Position numbers and translations under genes: made by a program
In this document: one piece after another, positions 43,987 to 52,970 of the stretch
Numbering within the stretch: the stretch's first letter is position 1
Layout of the letters: each line of letters begins with the position of its first letter
Assembly (NCBI RefSeq): GCF_026130545.1
Contig: NZ_JAMOIM010000008.1
Coordinates: 1 to 64,000, forward strand
DNA from: Lichenifustis flavocetrariae
GTDB lineage: Bacteria > Pseudomonadota > Alphaproteobacteria > Rhizobiales > Beijerinckiaceae
Length of the DNA: 64,000 nt
Direction: 5' to 3'
The notes under the pieces: generated by a model
What the model was told of the DNA's origin: nothing
Databases searched by the model: none
Seen by the model: only the letters and a program-made list of their open reading frames with translations

Positions 43987-45333
43987 ATGAGCGTCACAGC
44001 ACTGCGAGGCGCGGCGATCACGTTTCGCGACGATCCGTTCCAGGCCTCCCCGGGCGATTGCCTGGTGCATGAGCCCGATGCGCTTATCCTGATCGAGGAT
44101 GGTCGGATCACGGCGTTCGGGCCTTATGCCGACCTTCGGGAGAGCCTCCCCGAGGGCACTCTCGTCACGGAGTACAAGGACGCCATCATTTCCGCCGGAT
44201 TTGTGGATACGCACGTCCATTATCCGCAACTGCCCATGATCGGCGCTTACGGCGAGCAACTGCTCGAATGGCTCGAAAAATACGTCTTTCCGGTCGAAGC
44301 CAAGTTCGCAGATCCGGAACACGCCGCGCAGGTAGCCGCTGTGTTCCTGCGAGAATTGCTGCGGGCCGGGACCACGACGGCTGCGGTCTATTGCACCGTT
44401 CATCCGCAATCCGTGGAGGCGTTCTTCACGGAATCGGCGCGATTCGACACCCGCATGGTGGCCGGCAAGGTCTTGATGGACCGGCATGCCCCCGAGGTCC
44501 TGCGGGATACGGCGCAGCAAGGCTACGACGAAAGCGCGGCGCTCATCGCGCGTTGGCACGGACGAGGCCGTCAGCATTATTGTGTGACACCGCGCTTTGC
44601 TCCCACCAGCACTGAAGCGCAACTGGAGGCCGCCGGCGCTCTGTTGAAGACGGCTCACAACCTTTTCATGCAGACCCACATTGCCGAGAACCGCGCCGAA
44701 TGCGCCTGGGTCGAGGCCTTGTTTCCCGAGCGGTCCAACTATCTTGACGTCTATGCCCATGCGGGCCTGATCGGACACCGCTCGGTCCTGGGACACGGGA
44801 TCCATCTCGCGGAACAGGATTTCTGTACCTGTCATGCGACTGGCGCGGCCCTCGCTCATTGCCCGACCTCAAACCTGTTTCTCGGCAGCGGCCTGTTCCG
44901 ACTGTTCGACGCTATGGACCCGCGGCGCCCGGTGCGGGTCGGGCTCGGCACGGATGTGGGCGCCGGCACCAGCTTGAGCCAGCTCGCCTCCCTGAACGAG
45001 GCCTACAAGGTTGCCCAGCTCACAGGCCGGAGGCTGAGCGCGCTGCAATCCTTCTGGCTGGCGACGCTCGGCGGGGCACGAGCGCTCTATCTCGATGATC
45101 GTATCGGGCGCATCGCACCTGACTACGAAGCCGATCTCTGCGTGCTTGACCTCAAGGCCACCCCCCTGATGCGGTTCCGGATGCCTTTTTGTGAAAGCCT
45201 CGAGGACCAATTGTTCGTGCTCATGACCCTCGGCGACGATCGGGTCGTTCGGGCCACTTACGCGGCCGGACACAAAGTGTACGATCGGGACCAAGGATGC
45301 TTCATCTATGCCGGACGGCATGACCCTTGCTGA
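43987..45333 (+). CDS. guaD: Guanine deaminase
   Basis: A 448-residue amidohydrolase that converts guanine to xanthine and ammonia. Diagnostic segments are GFVDTHVHYPQLPMIGAYGE (HxH zinc ligands), VTPRFAPTST (the substrate-contact Arg/Phe of guanine deaminases), MQTHIAENRAECAWVEALFP, LGHGIHL and GLGTDVGAGTS (Asp ligand). The YPQ after HxH and CVTPRFAPT separate it from the 8-oxoguanine type upstream. It starts with ATG after GGGGAAGCATCGGC. A nucleoside-type ABC transporter follows on the same strand about 150 bases later, so the two are likely functionally paired. Confidence 0.92.
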   Translation: MSVTALRGAAITFRDDPFQASPGDCLVHEPDALILIEDGRITAFGPYADLRESLPEGTLVTEYKDAIISAGFVDTHVHYPQLPMIGAYGEQLLEWLEKYVFPVEAKFADPEHAAQVAAVFLRELLRAGTTTAAVYCTVHPQSVEAFFTESARFDTRMVAGKVLMDRHAPEVLRDTAQQGYDESAALIARWHGRGRQHYCVTPRFAPTSTEAQLEAAGALLKTAHNLFMQTHIAENRAECAWVEALFPERSNYLDVYAHAGLIGHRSVLGHGIHLAEQDFCTCHATGAALAHCPTSNLFLGSGLFRLFDAMDPRRPVRVGLGTDVGAGTSLSQLASLNEAYKVAQLTGRRLSALQSFWLATLGGARALYLDDRIGRIAPDYEADLCVLDLKATPLMRFRMPFCESLEDQLFVLMTLGDDRVVRATYAAGHKVYDRDQGCFIYAGRHDPC

Positions 45334-45485
45334 GCGGTCGCAAACCATGGAGAGTTCATCAAAGCTGAGATCGGCCGCTTCTCCAACGGACATGCGCCGG
45401 TACGCCAGTTGCACTGGCGGCTCGACATGAGGGTTGTTTGGATCATCCGCTTGGACCGATCCGAGCGCCGATCGAGAAAAGTCGC

Positions 45486-47090
45486 GTGGAGGGGAATCTG
45501 TCGCAAACGACGTTGACGGCAGGGCACACGGCCGGAACGGATGAACGGCTCGACCTGCGCGGGATCACCAAACGGTTTCCCGGGGTGGTCGCCAATGCCG
45601 ATGTCAGCCTCGCGATCCGCCCGGGCGAGATCCATGCGCTTCTCGGCGAGAACGGCGCCGGCAAATCGACCCTGGTCAAGATCATCTACGGCATCTTGCA
45701 GCCCGACGAGGGCGAGGTCCGCTGGAACGGCACACCGATGATCATCCCCAATCCCCATGCTGCGCGTGCGCTGGGGATCGGCATGGTGTTCCAGCACTTC
45801 TCGCTGTTCGAGGCCATGACGGTGCTCGAAAATGTGGCGATCGGTCTCGATTCTCCGGAAAAGCCCAGCAAGCTCGCCGAACGCATCCGCGGCGTCAGCG
45901 CCGCCTATGGTCTGCCTCTCGATCCGCTGCGGGACGTCCATACGCTCTCGGTCGGTGAGCGTCAGCGCATCGAAATCGTGCGGTGCCTGCTGCTTGAACC
46001 GAAGCTGTTGATCATGGACGAGCCGACATCCGTGCTGACTCCGCAGGAAGTCGGCAGGCTGTTCGAAACCTTGCGCAAGCTGGCCGCCGAGGGCTGCTCG
46101 ATTCTCTACATCAGCCACAAGCTTGCCGAGATCAAAGCCCTATGCGACCGGGCCACGATTCTGCGCGGCGGCCGGGTGGTGGGCGGATGCGACCCGAAGG
46201 TCGAGACGGCGAGCAGCATGGCGTCGCTGATGCTGGGCGCTCAGATCAAACCGCTCGCGCGCCGCGCCACGACGGCCCTCGGTCCATCGCGGCTGGTCGT
46301 CGGCGGTCTCGATCTGCCGGCCGATACGCCGCATGGCATTGGCCTGCGCGGGATCTCGCTCGACGTCAGGGCAGGGGAGATCCTCGGGATTGCGGGTGTT
46401 GCGGGCAACGGCCAGAACGAGCTGTTCCTGGCTCTCAGCGGCGAACGGACGGTGGAAACGCCCGGGACCATCATGATCGACAACACCCGGGTCGGGCACC
46501 TAGGGGCCGAGCGTCGGCGTGCGCTGGGCCTATGTGCTGTGCCGGAGGAGCGCAACGGCCACGCGGCCGTCCCGGAATTCTCGCTCGTCGACAATGCCGT
46601 GCTGAGCGGCCATCGTCGCGAAAAGCTCCTGGCGGGCGGCCTGATCAGGGCTGGTCGCGCTTTGGATTTCGCAACCCGCATCATCAAGAGTTTCGACGTC
46701 CGCACGCCGGGGCCGGGGGCCGCGGCGTCGAGCCTGTCGGGCGGCAATCTGCAGAAATTCATCGTCGGGCGGGAAATCCTGCAAAAGCCCGGTGTGCTGG
46801 TCGTTTCGCAGCCCACCTGGGGCGTCGATGCCGGTGCCGCCAGCGCAATCCACGCGGCTCTTCTGTCACTCACGAGCGAAGGATCGGCCATCGTCGTCAT
46901 CAGCCAGGATCTCGACGAACTGCTCGCCATCAGCGATCGCATCGCGGTGATCAATGTCGGCGTGTTGTCGGCCGCGAGGCCGACCGCCAGCGTCTCGTTG
47001 GAAGAACTCGGGTTGCTGATGGGCGGGATGCACGAAGCCGACGTGGCGAAGGCCGCGTCGCCCGAGCGGGAGATGGCGGATGCGCCTTAA
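45486..47090 (+). CDS. Nucleoside/purine-type ABC transporter ATPase (BMP-associated)
   Basis: Tandem-domain ATPase of about 534 residues. Domain 1 has GENGAGKST, signature LSVGERQRIEIVRCLL and LLIMDEPTSVLT. Domain 2 has the degenerate GVAGNGQNELF, signature LSGGNLQKFIVGREIL and VVSQPTWGVDAGAAS, as in YufO/NupA-type ATPases paired with BMP lipoproteins. The GTG at 45486 is used as start; a TTG 16 codons upstream and other non-ATG codons are possible because no strong ribosome site is visible. The last bases overlap the permease start. The transporter probably imports guanosine, guanine or related purines given guaD just upstream. Confidence 0.87.
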   Translation: MEGNLSQTTLTAGHTAGTDERLDLRGITKRFPGVVANADVSLAIRPGEIHALLGENGAGKSTLVKIIYGILQPDEGEVRWNGTPMIIPNPHAARALGIGMVFQHFSLFEAMTVLENVAIGLDSPEKPSKLAERIRGVSAAYGLPLDPLRDVHTLSVGERQRIEIVRCLLLEPKLLIMDEPTSVLTPQEVGRLFETLRKLAAEGCSILYISHKLAEIKALCDRATILRGGRVVGGCDPKVETASSMASLMLGAQIKPLARRATTALGPSRLVVGGLDLPADTPHGIGLRGISLDVRAGEILGIAGVAGNGQNELFLALSGERTVETPGTIMIDNTRVGHLGAERRRALGLCAVPEERNGHAAVPEFSLVDNAVLSGHRREKLLAGGLIRAGRALDFATRIIKSFDVRTPGPGAAASSLSGGNLQKFIVGREILQKPGVLVVSQPTWGVDAGAASAIHAALLSLTSEGSAIVVISQDLDELLAISDRIAVINVGVLSAARPTASVSLEELGLLMGGMHEADVAKAASPEREMADAP

Positions 47091-48183
47091 AGTTGAGCCT
47101 CGTCGACAGGTCTCCAAGCCGTTGCAATATGCGACGCCTCCGCTTTCTGTCCTCGGAACGGTCGTCGCGGCATTCGTCCTTTTCGCCATCATGGGCTACG
47201 ATCCGCTGCGCGCGCTGTATGACCTCTTCGTCGCGCCGCTGGGCAACGTACAGGGGCTCTCCGAGCTGGCCCTCAAAGCCTCACCGCTGGTGATGATTGG
47301 TGTCGGACTCGCGGCTGGCTTCCGGGCCAACGTCTGGAATATCGGGGCCGAAGGACAATTGATGATGGGCGCGATCGCGGGCGGCGGCGTCGCCCTGGCG
47401 TTCTATGGCCGGGAGGGTTGGTGGATTCTGCCACTGATGTCCCTCGCGGCGGTCGCGGGCGGCATGGCCTGGGCGGCCGTTCCGGCCTTTCTCAAGACAC
47501 GGTTCGGCGTGAGTGAGATCCTGGTCAGCCTCATGCTCACCTATGTGGCCGAGCAATTCCTCAGCTACCTGGTGCTGGGTCCCTGGAAGGATCCGGAAGG
47601 AATGAATTTTCCGCAATCGCGCATGTTCTCGGACTCGGCCCTCCTGCCGGTGCTGTTCGACGGCACGCGCGTCCATGCCGGGGTTCTGGTGTCCCTCCTC
47701 GTCGTCGTAGTGGCATGGGTCGTCATGTCCCGCTCGATCCTCGGGTTTGAGATACGGACAGTCGGATTAGCGCCCGCGGCTGCCCGCTATGCCGGCTTCA
47801 GCCAGACGCGGGTCGTGTGGCTGACGCTGCTGGCCACCGGCGGCTTGGCCGGGCTGGCAGGCCTGTTCGAAGTGGCGGGTCCCATCGGCCAACTCATCCC
47901 CAAGATCACGCCCGGATATGGGTTCACGGCCATCATCGTGGCCTTCCTGGGACGCCTGCACCCGTTGGGCATTCTGCTGGCCGGGCTCGTCATGGCTCTG
48001 TCCTACATCGGAGCCGATCAGGCTCAGGTCGACATGGGCCTTCCCAATGCGGCGACGGGTCTCGTGCAGGCCATGTTGCTGTTCTTTCTTTTGGCGTCGG
48101 ATTTCCTGGTGCGTTACCGGGTGCGGCTGGTTCGGCCTGCCGCAACGTCCGAGCCTGCGCCGGCCCAGAAGGCTACGGCGTAA
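47080..48183 (+). CDS. Nucleoside-type ABC transporter permease 1
   Basis: A 367-residue BPD_transp_2 permease with about ten hydrophobic segments. VGLAAGFRANVWNIGAEGQL (about 73-92) is a conserved marker of the YufP/NupB branch, and GFTAIIVAFLGRLHPLGILL near the C-terminus forms the cytoplasmic coupling region. Its ATG lies within the ATPase gene's last eleven bases, suggesting coupled translation. It should pair with the next permease to form a heterodimeric channel. Confidence 0.9.
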   Translation: MRLKVEPRRQVSKPLQYATPPLSVLGTVVAAFVLFAIMGYDPLRALYDLFVAPLGNVQGLSELALKASPLVMIGVGLAAGFRANVWNIGAEGQLMMGAIAGGGVALAFYGREGWWILPLMSLAAVAGGMAWAAVPAFLKTRFGVSEILVSLMLTYVAEQFLSYLVLGPWKDPEGMNFPQSRMFSDSALLPVLFDGTRVHAGVLVSLLVVVVAWVVMSRSILGFEIRTVGLAPAAARYAGFSQTRVVWLTLLATGGLAGLAGLFEVAGPIGQLIPKITPGYGFTAIIVAFLGRLHPLGILLAGLVMALSYIGADQAQVDMGLPNAATGLVQAMLLFFLLASDFLVRYRVRLVRPAATSEPAPAQKATA

Positions 48184-48195
48184 CCTGGAGACTTT

Positions 48196-48220
48196 CCTTC
48201 TCCCGCGTGAGCGGGGAAGG
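48196..48220. repeat. Palindromic repeat unit between permease genes
   Basis: CCTTCTCCCGC-GTGA-GCGGGGAAGG can fold into a GC-rich hairpin (one bulge). Its left arm is identical to that of the hairpin at about 38.9 kb. Because it lies between two genes of one operon it is better read as a dispersed palindromic repeat than as a terminator, though partial attenuation is possible. Confidence 0.55.
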
Positions 48221-48240
48221 GCCTATCGAGCCGAGGTTCC

Positions 48241-49170
48241 ATGAATTTGTCGATCCTGGTTCCGCTTCTCGTCTCCGTGATCACAGCGGCCACGCCGCTG
48301 CTCCTCGCGGCCACGGGCGAACTCGTGGTGGAACGCGCAGGCGTATTGAACCTCGGCGTCGAGGGCATGATGCTGGTCGGTGCGATCTGCGCCTTCGCGG
48401 CCATGTTCATCACCGGCAGCCCGATCCTGGCCATGCTCGCCGGAGCTGCCGCGGGTGCGGTCTTGTCGGCGCTCTTCGGCGTGCTGGTCTTGACGCTCGC
48501 CAGCAACCAAGTGGCGACGGGGCTCGCACTGACATTGTTCGGCCTCGGACTCAGCGCGCTCATGGGCGCGAATTTCGTCGGCCACCCGATCGTCCCTTTG
48601 GCCAAGCTCGCCATCCCCGGCTTGTCGAGTTTGCCAGTCATCGGCCCGCTCCTGTTCAGCCACGACGCGCTCGTCTATCTCTCGGTATTGATGACCGGTG
48701 CCGTCGGCTGGTTTCTCAACCACACCCGTGGCGGCCTCATCCTGCGCGGCGTCGGCGAATCGGACACGTCGGCCCATTCCATCGGCCATGATGTGATCCG
48801 CATCCGCTACTATGCCGTGCTGTTCGGCGGCGCCATGGCGGGCCTGGGCGGTGCGTATCTATCACTGGCCTACACGCCCATGTGGGTGGAAGGCATGACG
48901 GCCGGTCGGGGTTGGATCGCGCTCGCGCTCGTGGTCTTCGCGGCCTGGCGTCCGTGGCGCGTGCTGGCAGGGGCCTATCTGTTCGGGGGCGTTACGGTGC
49001 TGCAGCTCTACGCGCAAGGCAGCGGTTTCGTGCTCGTGCCCACGCAGTTTCTAACGATGCTGCCTTATCTCGCCACCATCGTGGTGCTGACCCTGATGTC
49101 CTCGGGTTCTGTGCGGAGCCGCCTCGCGGCGCCGGCCTGCCTTGGCAAGCCGTTCCGGCCTGTTTCTTAG
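48241..49170 (+). CDS. Nucleoside-type ABC transporter permease 2
   Basis: A 309-residue permease of the YufQ/NupC branch. GELVVERAGVLNLGVEGMML (about 28-47) is the family marker opposite the first permease's NIGAEGQL. About nine helices follow, with GVGESDTSAHSIGHDVIRIR as the coupling loop. It begins 57 bases after the first permease gene, with a palindromic repeat in the gap, and precedes the binding-protein gene. Confidence 0.9.
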   Translation: MNLSILVPLLVSVITAATPLLLAATGELVVERAGVLNLGVEGMMLVGAICAFAAMFITGSPILAMLAGAAAGAVLSALFGVLVLTLASNQVATGLALTLFGLGLSALMGANFVGHPIVPLAKLAIPGLSSLPVIGPLLFSHDALVYLSVLMTGAVGWFLNHTRGGLILRGVGESDTSAHSIGHDVIRIRYYAVLFGGAMAGLGGAYLSLAYTPMWVEGMTAGRGWIALALVVFAAWRPWRVLAGAYLFGGVTVLQLYAQGSGFVLVPTQFLTMLPYLATIVVLTLMSSGSVRSRLAAPACLGKPFRPVS

Positions 49171-49267
49171 GCAGCAATGCCAAAAAACTGCGCTTGGCCA
49201 AGCCTCGGCATCATGCTTTGACGAGGGAAGATGGGCGTCGCCTCGGACCCCTGGAGAAGGAAGCGAT

Positions 49268-50344
49268 ATGACTATTCTGATCCCTCGCCGGACGTTTCTG
49301 GTGGGTTCCGCGACGGCCGCAGCAGCGATGACGGTCGGCCAGGAGGCCCGTGCGGCAGGACCCGTCAAGGCCGCATGGGTCTATGTCGGACCGGTTGGCG
49401 ACTTCGGATGGTCCTATCAGCACGATCTCGGGCGCAAGGCCGTGGAAGCCGCTTTGGGCGACAAAGTGAAGACGTCCTTCGTCGAGAAGGTTGCCGAAGG
49501 TCCCGATTCCGAGCGTGTCATCCGCCAACTGGCCGGCGTCAACGACATCGTTTTCACGACGTCGTTCGGCTTCATGAACCCGACCGAACGGGTCGCGAAG
49601 CAGTTTCCGAAAGTCAAGTTCGAGCAGGCCACCGGCTACAAGACGGGGGCGAATTTCGCGGAATACAATGCACGGTTCTACCAGGGCCGCACGGTGGCGG
49701 GCACGCTGGCCGGCCTTCTCTCCAAGAAGGGCGTCGCGGGCTACGTCGGCTCCGTGCCGATTCCCGAGGTGGTGATGGGCATCAACGCCTTCACGATCGC
49801 GGCCCGCAAGATCAATCCGAACTTCCAGACCAAGGTCATCTGGGTCAATGCCTGGTTCGATCCCGGCAAGGAAGCTGATGCGGCGAAATCGCTGATCGAT
49901 CAAGGCGCCGACTTTATCAACCAGCACACCGACAGCCCGGCCGTCGTACAGACCGCGGAGGCGCGTGGCGTGATGGCGGTGGGCGAAGCCTCCAACATGC
50001 AGAACTTCGGCCCGAAGGCACAGGTTACGTCCAACATGGACGATTGGGGCCCCTACTATATCGAGCGGATCAAGGCCGTCATCGACGGAACCTGGAAATC
50101 CCAGAGTGTTTGGCTCGGCATGAAGGAGGGCGCGGTCGCCATGGCGCCCTATGGGCCTGCCGTGACGCCGGAAGCCGCGGCCGCGGCCGACAAGGTGAAA
50201 GCGGCCATCATTGCTGGCACGCTCGACCCGTTCGCGGGCCCGATCAAGAACCAGAAGGGCGAACTCAAAGTGGCGGCAGGTCAAACCATCGCAGACGCCG
50301 ACCTGCAGAAGATGGATTGGTACGTCGAAGGCGTACAGGCCTGA
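49268..50344 (+). CDS. BMP-family purine/nucleoside binding protein with Tat-like signal
   Basis: A 358-residue member of the Bmp/PnrA family. The N-terminus MTILIPRRTFLVGSATAAAA has the twin-arginine pattern RRTFLVG followed by a weakly hydrophobic stretch and ARA-A cleavage context, suggesting Tat export rather than lipoprotein anchoring (no lipobox). The mature domain shows VYVGPVGDFGWSYQHDLGRK, DIVFTTSFGFMNPTERVAKQ and INQHTDSPAVVQTAEARGVM, standard BMP segments for nucleoside binding. The ATG follows GAAGGAAGCGAT. It ends the purine transport operon; ligands are likely guanosine-type purines, by context. Confidence 0.88.
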   Translation: MTILIPRRTFLVGSATAAAAMTVGQEARAAGPVKAAWVYVGPVGDFGWSYQHDLGRKAVEAALGDKVKTSFVEKVAEGPDSERVIRQLAGVNDIVFTTSFGFMNPTERVAKQFPKVKFEQATGYKTGANFAEYNARFYQGRTVAGTLAGLLSKKGVAGYVGSVPIPEVVMGINAFTIAARKINPNFQTKVIWVNAWFDPGKEADAAKSLIDQGADFINQHTDSPAVVQTAEARGVMAVGEASNMQNFGPKAQVTSNMDDWGPYYIERIKAVIDGTWKSQSVWLGMKEGAVAMAPYGPAVTPEAAAAADKVKAAIIAGTLDPFAGPIKNQKGELKVAAGQTIADADLQKMDWYVEGVQA

Positions 50345-50439
50345 CCGAGGACTTCGATTAACAACGTGCCGGTCGGCCCGTAGAAGGTCTGACCGGTGCT
50401 TGGTTTCCACCCAAGTTGTGGGGAGGGCGGACGCCGGTG

Positions 50440-51774
50440 TTACGCTGGCCGAGGCGTCGGATTTGCCGCTTCGCCACTCCGATCCTCGCGACCGAGAACC
50501 GTGCAGATGACCCAGGTGACCGCGATCGTCGCGAGCCACCATGGATCCCAGGCCTGTACCCCCACAAGCCCCATCATGGTCGCGCTGGCGAGAAAGGCCA
50601 GCCGCGGGGCCCGGTCCCGCGGCGACAGGCCCCGCAGGCTCGCGAACAGGTGAGCGATCATCGCCAAAACCGCAACGGCCCCCACCGCGCCGAAGTCGAT
50701 CCACACCTGTAGCAGTTGATTGTGAGGGTGAATGCCCTGGATGACCTCTTCTCCGGGTCGTCCGGCAGGAGTGCCGGCCGCGTCGGCGACGCGGAAGCTC
50801 GCGTCGAATCCATGCCCGAGCCACGGACGCTCTTGGACCCGCTGTTCGAAGGCCGTCCAGATCGCGACACGTTGCTTCGCATGCTGCTCTTCGAGCAGCA
50901 TTTCGACGCGCGGCGGCAGCAGATGCGTCATGAATGTCCCTGTCCAGGGCGCGATGAGCAGGGCGACCGTCATGATCGCGGCATAGCCCCACAGCGTCAC
51001 GCGCGGTGCATAGAAGCTCAGGGCGTAGACCGCACCCCCGAGAAGAATCGCGACGATCGAAGCCGAAGAGTGAGACACGATCGCGCCGACCTCGGCAAAG
51101 ACCACGAGGCTTCCGGCGCGGTAGAATTGCCTGTCTCGATGACATAAGGCAAAAGCTGGCCAAAGCAGAAGCAGAGGTGGAATGGAGCTGCGCTTCAGGT
51201 CGAACGGGAGGGCACGCACTCTCACAAGTTGATGCAGTGGCATCCTTGTCGCGGCTTCGAACGCAATCAGCGACCCGGCGAGGACAATCCCCAAAACCAA
51301 CAGCTTCAGGTCGGAACGGCGCGCCACTATTGGCCATGCGGCGGCAGCGGCCCACCCGAAGACGACCTCGGGCAACATCTCGCGCAATCCCCGCGCCGTC
51401 ATCGGCACCGAGATGGTCCACGTGAACGAAAGGACCGCCAAGAGCAAAAAGATTGTCAGCAAAGCTCCCGACTTGGTCCAGAGCACGTTGCGGTAACGTT
51501 GAAGCAGCTCAACGCGGCGACCTGCCACGATCGCGGAGATATTTGCGAGCAGCGCCCCGACGCCGAGCGGCACCGGCGCCGATTTGTTCGACACGACCAT
51601 CACCACCGGAAGCAAGACACAGAACGTGACCGCCGCCGCTAGGCCGAAAGCTCTCGACCAGTCGATGCGCGTGGGCGCGATCTCGGGCTGCATGGCGCCG
51701 TCCCGAGGCAGTCGTGCCTCTCGATCCTGACTGGGATGGGGCTTAGGCATCGGTGGCAGGCGAAGGGACTTCAC
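50440..51774 (-). CDS. O-antigen ligase/polymerase-like membrane protein
   Basis: A 444-residue protein with about ten to twelve hydrophobic helices and the Wzy_C/WaaL-type large loop: RPWLGHGFDASF and HPHNQLLQVWIDFGAVGAVA (with the HxHN motif, about 353-356), which are the key residues of O-antigen ligases and polymerases. A GTG is used as start; an ATG eight codons later is equally possible since neither has a strong ribosome site. It marks the left edge of the polysaccharide locus and probably polymerises or transfers polysaccharide repeat units. Confidence 0.85.
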   Translation of the reverse strand: MKSLRLPPMPKPHPSQDREARLPRDGAMQPEIAPTRIDWSRAFGLAAAVTFCVLLPVVMVVSNKSAPVPLGVGALLANISAIVAGRRVELLQRYRNVLWTKSGALLTIFLLLAVLSFTWTISVPMTARGLREMLPEVVFGWAAAAAWPIVARRSDLKLLVLGIVLAGSLIAFEAATRMPLHQLVRVRALPFDLKRSSIPPLLLLWPAFALCHRDRQFYRAGSLVVFAEVGAIVSHSSASIVAILLGGAVYALSFYAPRVTLWGYAAIMTVALLIAPWTGTFMTHLLPPRVEMLLEEQHAKQRVAIWTAFEQRVQERPWLGHGFDASFRVADAAGTPAGRPGEEVIQGIHPHNQLLQVWIDFGAVGAVAVLAMIAHLFASLRGLSPRDRAPRLAFLASATMMGLVGVQAWDPWWLATIAVTWVICTVLGREDRSGEAANPTPRPA

Positions 51775-52007
51775 GAGAATTGACCAAGTGCGAGCATCTT
51801 GGAGTGTGGTTCAAACACCCAGGTCTGCTCTGACATGTTCGTAGCATATGCCTTCGGAATGTGTGACTGCACGGGCCACGTCGCCTTACGGGACGTCCCT
51901 AGCATGCCGTCCGTCGAATGCAATCATGCGCGCGAAAATGCTGCCGGGCGGATGGGAACTGATCCACATGGTTCGCATTGGCCTCGTGCCGCTGCGCAGG
52001 ACTTCAC

Positions 52008-52811
52008 ATGGCTTCACGTTCGTTTTGGAAAGGCTATCTCAAGCTTTCGCTCGTGACCTGTGCGGTGACGATGGCCCCCGCGACGACAGAGAGCGAACGC
52101 GTTCGCTTTCACACCCTCAATCGAAAGACGGGTCACCGCGTCGAAAGCCGCTATGTGGACGCCATCACGGGGCGCCCTGTAGACCCCGAAGACGAAGCGC
52201 GGGGCTACCAGCGTGGCGAGGGCGACTACGTGGTGATCGAGGATGAAGATCTTGCGGCGGTCGCCCTGGACAGCGCCCGGACGATCGACATCCAGACCTT
52301 CGTGCCAAAAAATTCCATCGGTTGGGTCTGGTACGATACGCCGCATTATCTGGCCCCGGCCGACCAAGTCGGAGAGGAGGCCTTTTCGGTGATCCGCGAG
52401 GCGATGACGGCGAGCGGGACGGTCGGGATCGCCCGGCTTGTGCTCTACCGGCGGGAGCGTGCCGTGCTGCTTGATCCGCGCGATCGAGGCATCGTGCTCT
52501 GGACGCTCAGATTCGGCGACGAAGTTCGCGAGGGCCCAAAGCCGGTCAAATCGCGTGAGGAGGACGGCAAGACCCTGGCGATGGTCAAGCGCTTGATCGA
52601 TACGCGCACCAAACCTTGGGACCCCGCGATGCTGACCGACCCCGTTCAGGGAAATCTACAGGACCTTATCGCGGCCAAAGAAAAAGCGGGACGTCCCGCT
52701 GCCAAGCGGAAGAAGGGAGAGGCCCCGGCTGCCACCAACGTCATCGATATCATGGACGCTTTGCGAAAAAGCGTAGCGGCGGAAACCGGCAAGAAAAAAA
52801 CGCGCCCTTGA
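52008..52811 (+). CDS. ku: Ku protein, non-homologous end joining
   Basis: A 267-residue bacterial Ku. The start MASRSFWKGYLKLSLVTCAV is characteristic, followed by RVESRYVDAITGRPVDPEDE, VIEDEDLAAVALDSARTIDI, GVARLV-like and LYRRERAVLLDPRDRGIVLW segments of the Ku core. A Lys-rich tail (AKRKKGEAPAA and KKKTRP) is typical and may contact DNA. Homodimers bind double-strand ends and recruit LigD. No ligD is visible in the window. The ATG at 52008 begins the conserved sequence; a 233-base gap without a recognised gene precedes it. Confidence 0.93.
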   Translation: MASRSFWKGYLKLSLVTCAVTMAPATTESERVRFHTLNRKTGHRVESRYVDAITGRPVDPEDEARGYQRGEGDYVVIEDEDLAAVALDSARTIDIQTFVPKNSIGWVWYDTPHYLAPADQVGEEAFSVIREAMTASGTVGIARLVLYRRERAVLLDPRDRGIVLWTLRFGDEVREGPKPVKSREEDGKTLAMVKRLIDTRTKPWDPAMLTDPVQGNLQDLIAAKEKAGRPAAKRKKGEAPAATNVIDIMDALRKSVAAETGKKKTRP

Positions 52812-52832
52812 CGTCCTCAATCGCCTAAGCCC

Positions 52833-52852
52833 AATTCAATTCCACTTGAATT
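52833..52852. promoter_or_regulatory. Inverted repeat downstream of ku
   Basis: AATTCAA-N6-TTGAATT, perfect 7-bp arms, in the AT-rich gap between ku and the aminotransferase gene. It could be a weak terminator for ku or an operator for the downstream pair. Confidence 0.35.
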
Positions 52853-52923
52853 TAATTCTCTCTAAAATTGTAAAAATTTCGTTAACAACCTTGCATTGCA
52901 CGTTCAAAGCGAATTACGCTCTC

Positions 52924-52933
52924 TAAATACTTG
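52924..52933 (-). promoter_or_regulatory. Shared EPS-locus motif CAAGTATTTA, copy 1
   Basis: The 10-mer CAAGTATTTA reads on the minus strand, inside a CTCTC/GAGAG inverted repeat (52919-52937) 34-50 bases before the aminotransferase start. Identical 10-mers lie in two other intergenic regions of the polysaccharide locus. Confidence 0.4.
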
Positions 52934-52970
52934 AGAGTCGTTATTCTGAGTTGAGCAAGGGTGTATTGCC

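Noticed and set aside
48196-48220. Hairpin between permease genes as a terminator
   Set aside because: It lies between two genes of one transporter operon and lacks a T-run; a dispersed repeat is the simpler reading.
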